This document shows, in pieces, positions 1 through 6,762 of a stretch of 7,901 nucleotides of DNA. Position 1 is the stretch's first letter. The number at the start of each line of letters is the position of its first letter. Under the pieces are notes generated by a model that was given only the letters and a program-made list of their open reading frames with translations, was not told where the DNA came from and made no database searches. The stretch is taken from positions 1-7,901 of the forward strand of contig JAIFNJ010000253.1 of assembly GCA_020047835.1 (NCBI GenBank), read 5' to 3'. A program made the position numbers and the translations under genes. The stretch is from Bacteroidota bacterium. GTDB lineage: Bacteria; Bacteroidota; Bacteroidia; Bacteroidales; SZUA-534.

Positions 1-367
1 GTATGCCACCAATGGTGTCAATGCCTTTGCACAAGTTTTGGTTACCCGCTTGCTCACCTCAACGGAAGGGATAAAAGCCGTTAACGATTTTAAAAAAGCC
101 ACCACGGAACATATTGCCGCCAACCTAGCTTTTTTGGAAGAGAATAAGTTGCTAGCCGGCCGGTTTTATCACGATTCAAAACCGATGGGTATTTTTGCCA
201 TAGTTAACCGTTCACCCGAAGAATTGTTTCAAAATCGGATTGGCAGCGTTGGACTCGACTATTTTACGTTGGAGCCATTTGAAGGCATGGAAAATTTATC
301 GCGGATATTGGTGTCATATCCCCATGAAAAGTTTGTATCTTTCTTCCGGTGTTTTTTACAAAAATAA
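1..367 (+). CDS. PLP-dependent aminotransferase, class I/II, C-terminal fragment (5' end outside window)
   Basis: The frame is open from base 2 to the TAA at 365-367 and encodes about 121 residues of a protein whose start lies upstream; the TTG at 38 is only an internal Leu codon. The fragment fits the small C-terminal domain of fold-type I aminotransferases of the aspartate-aminotransferase kind. An early GVNAFAQ stretch resembles the conserved Gln-containing helix, followed by a long amphipathic helix (KATTEHIAANLAFLEEN). Then comes a KPMGIFAIV strand, where these enzymes usually have P-x-G-x-F. Near the end is SRILVSYP, whose Arg (codon 302-304) sits where the substrate alpha-carboxylate-binding Arg is expected. 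The PLP lysine would lie before the window, so substrate cannot be inferred. It lies 6 bp before the amidotransferase gene and is probably cotranscribed with it. It resembles an amino-acid aminotransferase more than a DegT/DnrJ sugar aminotransferase. The family call rests on pattern recognition of a fragment. Confidence 0.6.
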   Translation, partial: YATNGVNAFAQVLVTRLLTSTEGIKAVNDFKKATTEHIAANLAFLEENKLLAGRFYHDSKPMGIFAIVNRSPEELFQNRIGSVGLDYFTLEPFEGMENLSRILVSYPHEKFVSFFRCFLQK

Positions 368-373
368 TTCTCC

Positions 374-2260
374 ATGTGCGGTATTACAGGTGTTTACGCT
401 TTCAACGATAAAGGGAACGAATATTTCAATAAAGTAGCGGATTCAGTAACTACATTAATAAAACGGGGTCCCGATAAACAAGCCATTTATCAAAAGGACA
501 AAGTCTGTTTAGGTCATGCCCGGCTTTCCATTATTGATTTGAGCAACGCTGCATCGCAGCCTTTTCACGATGTTACCAATAGATACACTATAATTTTTAA
601 CGGCGAAATCTATAATTTCAAGGAACATAGGGAATATCTAGTAAAAAAAGGGTTGCCGCTAAAAACCCAATCGGATACAGAGGTTTTACTTTACCTGTAT
701 ATTATTGAAGGTCCCAAATGCCTTGAAAAGCTGAATGGTTTTTTTTCCTTTGCGGTTCATGACAGCCGTGAAGACACCCTATTTATTGCCCGAGACCGAA
801 TGGGCATTAAGCCCTTGATATATTACCGCGATCGCAACAAATTGCTATTTGCATCGGAAATGAAAGCCTTATTGGCATTGGGAATACCCAAGGTAATTGA
901 TAAAACCTCGGTGAGCCAGTACTTTCAATTCAACTACATTCCTTCGCCCAACACCATTTTCGAAAACGTTAAAAAGCTAAATCCCGGGCATTATCTGTTT
1001 ATTGAGAATAACCAAGTAAATGAAAAACAGTATTTTGCAATTACTTACAATCGAAGCAAGCTATCACCCATTAATTATGAAGATGCACAGGAAAAACTTC
1101 GGCAGCATATTCATGATTCGGTTAAGTTGCGTATGATTTCCGATGTTCCGTTGGGTTCCTTTTTGAGTGGCGGTATCGATTCTTCGATAATTGTGGCTGA
1201 AGCCTCCAAGTTAACGCAACAGCTCAACACTTTTTCCATTGGCTATAAAGACGAACCCTTTTTTGACGAAACTCATTATGCCGAGCTGGTTGCGCGAAAA
1301 TTCAATACCAACCATCAGGCGTTCCAGCTTACAAACGACGATTTGTACGGTAGCCTTCACCAAATGCTCGACTACATTGATGAGCCTTTTGCCGATTCCT
1401 CTGCGTTGCCCGTTCACATACTCAGCATGCACACCCGAAGTAAGGTAACCGTTGCTCTTTCGGGCGATGGGGCCGATGAACTTTTTTCGGGTTATAACAA
1501 GCATAAGGCGCATTATCAAGCCATCCAACGAGGAATGCAATCATCATTGATAAAAGCCGGATTACCTATTTGGAAAGCACTTCCAAAATCGCGGAACAGC
1601 CAATTTTCCAATAAAATAAGGCAATTGGAGAAGTATGGAAAAGGCCTTGCCTTGGATCAAAAAGAACGCTATTGGTATTGGGCATCGCTGATGGCCGAAG
1701 AGGATGCCAATCAATTATTGAATTTTCAGGTGCAACTCAATGAACTGAAAGTAAGGAAGAATGAAATTTTGAAATACCTAATCAATGTGGAATCCATAAG
1801 CGATGTACTCTATACCGATATGCAATTGGTATTGGTGAGCGATATGCTCCACAAAGTGGATTCGATGAGCATGGCCAATAGTTTGGAAGTGCGGGTTCCT
1901 TTTTTAGACTATAATCTGGTAAATTTTGTTTTTACCCTGCCCGATGCCTATAAAATTAATGGAAAAATGCGAAAGCGGATTTTGCAAGATGCTTATCGCG
2001 ATATACTTCCGCAGGAGCTTTATCAGAGGCCTAAGCAAGGTTTTGAAGTACCTCTCATGAATTGGTTTAAAACCGATTTGAATGATGAGCTGATGAATAA
2101 ATACTTGAATCCCGATTATTTGGTTTCACAAAAGATTTTCAACCCAACAGCAGTCGAGCATTTAAAGAACCAACTCTATGCAAAAAATCCGGGAGATATT
2201 CAGGCTCATTTATGGGCATTATTGGTTTTTCAGCATTGGTGGATGAAATATATGGATTAG
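374..2260 (+). CDS. asnB: Asparagine synthase (glutamine-hydrolysing) family amidotransferase, AsnB-like
   Basis: This is a full-length 628-residue class II glutamine amidotransferase fused to an ATP-pyrophosphatase synthetase domain. The start is fixed by the protein: Met1 is followed directly by Cys2 (MCGITG), the N-terminal nucleophile exposed after Met removal. Glutaminase motifs are RGPD (31-34), the H48-A-R50-LSIIDLS segment, FNGEIYN (75-81) and SDTE (100-103). The synthetase half has the PPi-loop SGGIDSS (265-271), SGDGADELFSGY (363-374) and LEVRVPFLD (504-512). Glutamine ammonia is channelled to an AMP-activated carboxylate. In housekeeping AsnB that carboxylate is aspartate. In O-antigen and exopolysaccharide loci, related proteins are thought to amidate uronic acids or similar sugars, and this setting (a GT4 gene followed by wza, wzc and wecA homologues) makes that role at least as likely. 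All the catalytic motifs listed are present. No Shine-Dalgarno is visible, as is usual in Bacteroidota. The family is certain; the substrate is not. Confidence 0.93.
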   Translation: MCGITGVYAFNDKGNEYFNKVADSVTTLIKRGPDKQAIYQKDKVCLGHARLSIIDLSNAASQPFHDVTNRYTIIFNGEIYNFKEHREYLVKKGLPLKTQSDTEVLLYLYIIEGPKCLEKLNGFFSFAVHDSREDTLFIARDRMGIKPLIYYRDRNKLLFASEMKALLALGIPKVIDKTSVSQYFQFNYIPSPNTIFENVKKLNPGHYLFIENNQVNEKQYFAITYNRSKLSPINYEDAQEKLRQHIHDSVKLRMISDVPLGSFLSGGIDSSIIVAEASKLTQQLNTFSIGYKDEPFFDETHYAELVARKFNTNHQAFQLTNDDLYGSLHQMLDYIDEPFADSSALPVHILSMHTRSKVTVALSGDGADELFSGYNKHKAHYQAIQRGMQSSLIKAGLPIWKALPKSRNSQFSNKIRQLEKYGKGLALDQKERYWYWASLMAEEDANQLLNFQVQLNELKVRKNEILKYLINVESISDVLYTDMQLVLVSDMLHKVDSMSMANSLEVRVPFLDYNLVNFVFTLPDAYKINGKMRKRILQDAYRDILPQELYQRPKQGFEVPLMNWFKTDLNDELMNKYLNPDYLVSQKIFNPTAVEHLKNQLYAKNPGDIQAHLWALLVFQHWWMKYMD

Positions 2261-2345
2261 TCAATTGCAACCATTATCAAATGCAAAAAGTGAATCTGAA
2301 TGAGTTATTTTACCGTATTAATTGAAAAAACCACGGAAGTTTACT
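2261..2345 (+). other. 85-bp intergenic spacer, no recognised signal
   Basis: The gap between the amidotransferase stop and the preferred GT4 start is AT-rich. I see no TAnnTTTG box, no strong hairpin with a following T-run, and no Shine-Dalgarno. It holds a 14-codon micro-ORF (ATG 2281 to TGA 2323-2325), which has no supporting evidence and is probably chance. The upstream and downstream genes are probably cotranscribed, but a weak promoter here cannot be excluded. Confidence 0.4.
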
Positions 2346-3542
2346 ATGCCTAAGATTTTACGGATTATTAATCGTTTTAATATTGGAGGGCCCACCTATA
2401 ATGCTGCTTATCTGAGCAAATACCTGAATTCCGATTTTGACACCTTATTGGTTGGTGGAGTAAAAGAGGAAGCGGAAGCAAGCTCGGAATACATTTTAAA
2501 AAAGTTGGGAATTGAGCCGATAATTATTCCTGAAATGCGACGCTCGGTAAATCCCACCAATGATTTAATTGCCTACCGCAAAATTTCCAAGTTGATACGT
2601 CAATTCAGACCTGATATTGTTCACACTCACGCTTCTAAAGCCGGAACCATTGGTCGGTTAGCTGCTATCAGGAATAAGGTCCCCATAATTGTGCATACCT
2701 TTCACGGTCATGTTTTTCATTCTTATTTTGGGTCATCCAAGACCAATATATTCATTAATATTGAGCAAGGGTTAGCCAATCAATGTTCAAAAATTATTGC
2801 TATCAGCGATAAGCAGAAAGAAGAACTATCGGAGATTTATAAAATAGCGCCACCTGAAAAATTTGAAGTTATTCCTTTAGGATTTGATTTACAGCGGTTT
2901 CAGGAAAATCAGGTTCAAAAGAGAATTGATTTCCGCGCCCGCTATAAGCTAGAGGAAAATGACCTTGCTATTGGAATTGTAGGTAGGTTAGCCCCTGTTA
3001 AAAACCACGAGCTTTTTATACGATCCATTAAAAAAGTAAAAGAACAAACCCAAGCAAACATCCGTGCTTTTATTATTGGAGATGGGGAATGCCTTACGGA
3101 TTTGCAGGAACTCTGTAAAAGCTTAGGGTTGGATTACCAATATTCGCCTAATGGAGAAGCTGGTGCATCAACCGTTACCTTTACCTCTTGGATAAAAAAT
3201 ATCGATACGGCTTATCCTGGGTTGGATATTGTGGCCATGACCTCGCTCAATGAAGGAACTCCCGTGAGTTTAATTGAAGCGCAAGCGGCCAATAAGGCCA
3301 TTGTGACAACTAACGTAGGAGGAATAGAAAACATTGTAATTCCCAATGGCACCGCCCTGTTGACCAAGAATAATTGTGTGGACGATTTTTCGGAAAAGCT
3401 GAAAATGTTGGTTGAAAGTGAGCCCATGCGTCGAGCACAGTCAAATAAAGGATGGGATCATGTGCGGGAGAAGTTCCATTATACCCGGTTGGTTAGGGAT
3501 ACTGAAAATCTGTACTATAAACTGCTAAATCAATACAAATAA
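2346..3542 (+). CDS. Glycosyltransferase family 4 (GT-B fold, retaining)
   Basis: This 398-residue protein probably transfers a sugar from a nucleotide-sugar donor to a lipid-linked repeat-unit intermediate on the cytoplasmic face of the inner membrane. The N-terminal Rossmann domain opens with an RIINRFNIGGP-type strand and Gly loop (residues 6-16), then HTHASKAG (93-100) and a HTFHGHVFHS segment. The C-terminal domain has VGRLAPVKN (GRL from residue 213), an IIGDGE turn, and the GT4 EX7E motif in NEGTPVSLIEAQA, with Glu at 303 and 311. A VTTNVGGIENIV segment follows, as in most GT4 enzymes. No membrane segment is evident. An in-frame TTG at 2322 would add eight residues, but ATG 2346 puts the initiator just before the first beta strand and is preferred. 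Donor and acceptor cannot be read from the sequence. It sits between the amidotransferase and export genes and ends 61 bp before the wza-like gene. Confidence 0.88.
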   Translation: MPKILRIINRFNIGGPTYNAAYLSKYLNSDFDTLLVGGVKEEAEASSEYILKKLGIEPIIIPEMRRSVNPTNDLIAYRKISKLIRQFRPDIVHTHASKAGTIGRLAAIRNKVPIIVHTFHGHVFHSYFGSSKTNIFINIEQGLANQCSKIIAISDKQKEELSEIYKIAPPEKFEVIPLGFDLQRFQENQVQKRIDFRARYKLEENDLAIGIVGRLAPVKNHELFIRSIKKVKEQTQANIRAFIIGDGECLTDLQELCKSLGLDYQYSPNGEAGASTVTFTSWIKNIDTAYPGLDIVAMTSLNEGTPVSLIEAQAANKAIVTTNVGGIENIVIPNGTALLTKNNCVDDFSEKLKMLVESEPMRRAQSNKGWDHVREKFHYTRLVRDTENLYYKLLNQYK

Positions 3543-3549
3543 CGCCGAT

Positions 3550-3570
3550 TTCCTTATTTACAAAGGAAAA
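3550..3570. repeat. Short perfect inverted repeat after the GT4 stop
   Basis: Arms TTTCCTT (3550-3556) and AAGGAAA (3564-3570) are perfect 7-bp complements around a 7-base loop, starting eight bases after the GT4 stop codon. An AT-rich stretch ending in a run of five T follows (3571-3583). The stem has only two G:C pairs, so as an intrinsic terminator it would be weak. It also lies immediately before a candidate -7 box, so an operator or attenuator role is equally possible. Chance occurrence in AT-rich DNA is a real alternative. Confidence 0.35.
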
Positions 3571-3576
3571 ATTTAT

Positions 3577-3584
3577 ATTTTTGG
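3577..3584 (+). promoter_or_regulatory. Candidate Bacteroidota -7 promoter box (TAnnTTTG)
   Basis: TATTTTTG at 3577-3584 matches the Bacteroidota primary-sigma -7 consensus TAnnTTTG exactly and lies 19 bp before the ATG of the wza-like gene, in the 61-bp gap. Transcription would start close to base 3590 and leave a very short leader. No convincing -33 TTG/TTTG is present at the usual spacing, so this is half a promoter only. If real, it would drive the wza-wzc-wecA group separately from the upstream biosynthetic genes. Confidence 0.4.
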
Positions 3585-3603
3585 ATGAATTTTAAATTAA
3601 CGG

Positions 3604-4368
3604 ATGAAAAGACTTCTGCCCCAAAAAAATCTACTTATTGTAGCCTTTGTAATGCTGGCATTGAGCGGTTGCAAATTATTAAATCCCAGTGTCATGTTTG
3701 AAACTCCAAAAGAATATGACTATTCCACTTTTGAACAAGAGAAAAATGAATACATAATCCGGCCTTTTGATAAACTTAATGTGCGCATTTTTACCAATGA
3801 TGGCATTCAACTAATTGATATGGAAAGCAATGTTTCCGCGTCGAAAAGTACGCGCGACCAAGATCCTTATTTGGTAGAATACGACGGTTTGGTAAAAGTA
3901 CCAACTTTAGGAAGAATTAGTGTAGCCGGGTTAACCATAAAGGAATCGGAAAAACTATTAGAAGAAAAATACGCTCAATTTTACCAAAAACCTTTTGTAT
4001 TAGTTAAAGTTACCAACCGGAGGGTGGTAGTTTTTACATCGGGAAGCACCAAAGGAGAAGTGTTAACGATTGATAATGAAAAATTTACGTTGATTGAAGC
4101 GTTGGCTCAGGCTGGGGGAATTGATGATTTCAGCAAGGCCTATCAAATTAAACTGTTGCGCGGTAATCTTGACAATCCGCAGGTGTACAAGTTTAATATC
4201 AGTTCTATTGAAGAAATGAAAAAAGCTAACATGGTTTTACAAGCCAACGATATTATTTATGTTGACAAAAGAGCCCGCTATGCATCCCGGACTTTGAATG
4301 AATTAATGCCAATTATTACTCTATTAAACACCTTTTTCCTTTTGTATCTTACTATCCAAGCATTATAA
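3604..4368 (+). CDS. Polysaccharide biosynthesis/export lipoprotein (Wza-like outer-membrane channel)
   Basis: This 254-residue protein is predicted to form the outer-membrane conduit for the polymer. A lipoprotein signal peptide is clear: basic MKRLLPQK, a hydrophobic core, and lipobox LSGC with the lipidated Cys at 23. The residues after it (KLLN) lack the acidic surface-export signal known for Bacteroidota lipoproteins, which fits an outer-membrane protein facing the periplasm. A Poly_export (Wza) domain spans about 49-137, from YIIRPFDKLNVRIF to the ISVAGLTIKESEKLLEEKY helix and the FVLVKV strand. A single SLBB-like beta-grasp unit follows at about 140-222 (FTLIEALAQAGGI; LQANDIIYVDKR). 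The last 25 residues, from about 230, form a hydrophobic helix (LMPIITLLNTFFLLYL), comparable in position to the C-terminal helix that lines the E. coli Wza pore. Its length is typical of the short Bacteroidota members. It lies 7 bp before the co-polymerase gene, the usual partnership. Confidence 0.92.
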   Translation: MKRLLPQKNLLIVAFVMLALSGCKLLNPSVMFETPKEYDYSTFEQEKNEYIIRPFDKLNVRIFTNDGIQLIDMESNVSASKSTRDQDPYLVEYDGLVKVPTLGRISVAGLTIKESEKLLEEKYAQFYQKPFVLVKVTNRRVVVFTSGSTKGEVLTIDNEKFTLIEALAQAGGIDDFSKAYQIKLLRGNLDNPQVYKFNISSIEEMKKANMVLQANDIIYVDKRARYASRTLNELMPIITLLNTFFLLYLTIQAL

Positions 4369-4375
4369 GTAAATT

Positions 4376-6754
4376 ATGTATCAAGGCAAAATTCCCATAA
4401 TTAACGATAAGTTTGATTTAACCATTTTTATTCAGATTCTGCGCAAGAATTATTGGGTTGCTTTGGTTCTGCTTATTATTTCATTTATTGGTGCACGGGT
4501 TTATCTAAGGTATAGCCAGCCAATATATAGTACCCAATCTATTATTCAGTTAAACGAAAGCAACAAAACAACGCTACTGCTTAATATTGAAGATGTTAAC
4601 AAAAGTAATGATATATCGAAAGTAATTGAATTATTGCGGTCGAAAGAATTTTTAAAAAGAGCGCTTTCCAGGTTACCTCTTGAAGTGTCTTATTATAACG
4701 AAGGTACCTTTCTTTCTACAGAGCTTTACAATCATTCTCCGTATCAAATTGAATGGAAAATTCAATCGGGACAGCTTTATGACAGGATGGTGTATATTGA
4801 ATTTGAAAATGTGTCCAGTGCTACCATAACTTTTGAGCAGGGAAATGAACAGATAGATTTGCCTTTGACCATAAATGAATGGACAGCTATAGCCGGTGAT
4901 TCAATCCGATGCACAGTAATCGAAACGGAGACTGTCATTAATGAAAATAATAACTATAAAAGCAACCGTTACTATTTTATTATCAATAATCCAGCAAAAA
5001 TTGTTGACACCCACCTAAATAATTTGCAAATATTTTTGCTAAACAATTCGGCGCAAACCATTCAAATAGCTTATTCCGGATTTAATGCCGAAAAGGCGGC
5101 CAATATAGTAAATACTATTGCTGAAGAATATTTGAAATATGATGTTGAAATAAAAAAAGAGAGCGCTGAAAACATCTTGATATTTATTGAAGAGCGTCTG
5201 AAAGTAGTGTATCATAATTTGGGCGAAACAGAAAAAGAATTGGTAGCCTTTAAAAAAGACAACAAAATAAATTTTGATAAGCAGCAGGCCTATGGAAGCC
5301 CTTTTCCGTTATTTACCACTAAAATGGCTGAACTGGAAGATGAATTGATGAATATTGAATTTGAGTTAGCAACTCTGAATCAAATAAATACCAAAGTAGC
5401 AAATGATAATAATCTAAATGTGTATGAGCTAATTGCAACATTAGCCGGCACAAAGTCAGAAGCTATTGTTGTCAATGTACTGAACAACCTGCAAGAACTT
5501 ATGAACCGGAAGGAGCAACTGCTCAATGATGTAACCCGTGACAATTTGAAAATTAAAATTATTGAAAAACAAATTGAAGGGCAAAAGCAATTGTTGAAAG
5601 ATTTTGTGAGCGCTACTTTAACGAGGTTGGAATCAAAAAAGGCCGATTATCAATTAAAAATAAAGGAATACGATGATAAAGTTTTTAATACAAAGAACTT
5701 TGATGAATTGGAATACTCTAAGTTAGAACGCTTATATACTATTAACGAAGGTTTTTACCATAAGCTTATTGAGAAAAAAGCAGAATATTTGATTTCACAA
5801 GCCGGATATGTTTCGCAGAACACCATACTCGAAAAGGGAATTACACCAACAGCACCCATTTCACCAATAAGCAAAAAAATATATCCTATTTGTCTTCTTC
5901 TTGGATTATTTATAGGGGTTGGCTATATTCTTTTAAGGTATCTACTTTACGATGAGATAACCTCAATTAGTATGATTCAAAGCTATACCAAAGCTCCCAT
6001 TTTAGGAACGGTTCCAATTTATAAAAAGGAGATCCCTGTTTCACAGCTTTTAGTTAACAAACAGCCAAATTCAGTTTTTTCTGAAGCGTTTCGAACCATA
6101 CGCTCCAACTTACAATTTATAAGTCAAGGGGCTGAGACCAAAATTATAACTTTGTCCAGCACTATTTCGGGCGAGGGGAAAACCTTTGTGGCCATTAATT
6201 TGGCGGGAATATTAGCTATTTCAGGTAAAAAAGTCATTTTACTTGATCTTGATTTGCGCAAACCTCGCATCCATCTTGGTTTTAATACCAATAACGACAA
6301 AGGAATAAGTACACTTTTAATTGGAAAGCACAAGCTCGATGAGTGTATTGAAAAATCGGACTTACCAAATTTTGATTACATAACTGCGGGCCCAATTCCA
6401 CCTAATCCGGCGGAGTTGTCTTCGGGTAAGCAAATGGAATCCTTACTGGTTGAATTGGAAGATAGGTATGATATTATTATTATTGATACCCCACCGGTTG
6501 GAATTGTTACTGACGCTTTACCAAACCTTCAAAGAGCCAATTATCCAATATACATAATGAAGGCCAATGTTTCAAAACGACATTTCATTGAGAACATCAA
6601 TTCACTGATAAGAAATAAAAACATGGATAATCTATCGGTGATTTTAAATGGAGTTGATTTATATGCAGGAAGGTATGGAAATTACGGCTACGGCTATGGA
6701 TACGGCTATGGATACTATATTTACTTTTATTTTTTACTTATACCCTTTTTATAA
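4376..6754 (+). CDS. Wzc-like polysaccharide co-polymerase with fused BY-type tyrosine kinase
   Basis: This 792-residue inner-membrane protein combines a Wzz-type co-polymerase with a bacterial tyrosine kinase that controls chain length and export. TM1 lies at about 27-44 and TM2 at 502-524, with the proline-rich TPTAPISP motif just before TM2, as in Wzz proteins. The periplasmic part between them carries long alpha-helical, coiled-coil-prone stretches (about 265-470) and a GNVR-like region before TM2. The cytoplasmic kinase has the oligomerisation motif EX2RX2R (EAFRTIR, 570-576), Walker A SSTISGEGKT (594-603, Lys602), Walker A' DLDLRKP (Asp624, Asp626) and Walker B DIIIID (699-704). Where many relatives have Pro in the Walker A loop, this has Ser. 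The C-terminal tail has a Gly-Tyr repeat (from about 766), the expected autophosphorylation cluster. It then ends in a hydrophobic segment (IYFYFLLIPFL) that I would not expect there. The short gap from the wza-like gene indicates coexpression. Confidence 0.93.
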   Translation: MYQGKIPIINDKFDLTIFIQILRKNYWVALVLLIISFIGARVYLRYSQPIYSTQSIIQLNESNKTTLLLNIEDVNKSNDISKVIELLRSKEFLKRALSRLPLEVSYYNEGTFLSTELYNHSPYQIEWKIQSGQLYDRMVYIEFENVSSATITFEQGNEQIDLPLTINEWTAIAGDSIRCTVIETETVINENNNYKSNRYYFIINNPAKIVDTHLNNLQIFLLNNSAQTIQIAYSGFNAEKAANIVNTIAEEYLKYDVEIKKESAENILIFIEERLKVVYHNLGETEKELVAFKKDNKINFDKQQAYGSPFPLFTTKMAELEDELMNIEFELATLNQINTKVANDNNLNVYELIATLAGTKSEAIVVNVLNNLQELMNRKEQLLNDVTRDNLKIKIIEKQIEGQKQLLKDFVSATLTRLESKKADYQLKIKEYDDKVFNTKNFDELEYSKLERLYTINEGFYHKLIEKKAEYLISQAGYVSQNTILEKGITPTAPISPISKKIYPICLLLGLFIGVGYILLRYLLYDEITSISMIQSYTKAPILGTVPIYKKEIPVSQLLVNKQPNSVFSEAFRTIRSNLQFISQGAETKIITLSSTISGEGKTFVAINLAGILAISGKKVILLDLDLRKPRIHLGFNTNNDKGISTLLIGKHKLDECIEKSDLPNFDYITAGPIPPNPAELSSGKQMESLLVELEDRYDIIIIDTPPVGIVTDALPNLQRANYPIYIMKANVSKRHFIENINSLIRNKNMDNLSVILNGVDLYAGRYGNYGYGYGYGYGYYIYFYFLLIPFL
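6683..6718 (+). repeat. Gly-Tyr coding repeat with a perfect 12-bp tandem duplication
   Basis: Bases 6683-6718 encode alternating Tyr and Gly near the kinase C-terminus. Inside it the unit GGCTATGGATAC occurs twice in tandem (6692-6703 and 6704-6715), preceded by a partial copy with synonymous differences. The unit is a multiple of three, so slippage would change the number of phosphorylatable tyrosines without breaking the frame. Tyrosine clusters at this position are the autophosphorylation sites in BY-kinases. Confidence 0.8.
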
Positions 6755-6762
6755 GCCTTCTT

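Noticed and set aside
240..437. Open frame spanning the aminotransferase/amidotransferase junction
   Set aside because: It is out of frame with two well-supported genes and its translation shows no family motif.
1239..1448. Same-strand alternative-frame open reading frame inside the amidotransferase gene
   Set aside because: It overlaps the conserved synthetase domain in another frame and has no recognisable protein features.
1211..1540. Antisense open frame of 109 codons inside the amidotransferase gene
   Set aside because: It lies wholly within strongly conserved amidotransferase coding sequence on the other strand and shows no recognisable domain. It is a coding shadow.
2281..2325. 14-codon micro-ORF in the spacer before the GT4 gene
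   Set aside because: It is very short, has no Shine-Dalgarno or attenuator-like codon run, and is easily explained by chance.
2322..2345. TTG start adding eight residues to the GT4 enzyme
   Set aside because: ATG 2346 sits right before the first beta strand, as in the family, and the extra residues are basic and unconserved-looking. TTG remains possible but less likely.
3212..3427. Antisense open frame inside the GT4 gene
   Set aside because: It mirrors the conserved EX7E region of the glycosyltransferase, so it is a shadow.
6124..6333. Antisense open frame inside the kinase domain
   Set aside because: It is opposite the Walker A and A' motifs of the kinase and has no independent support.
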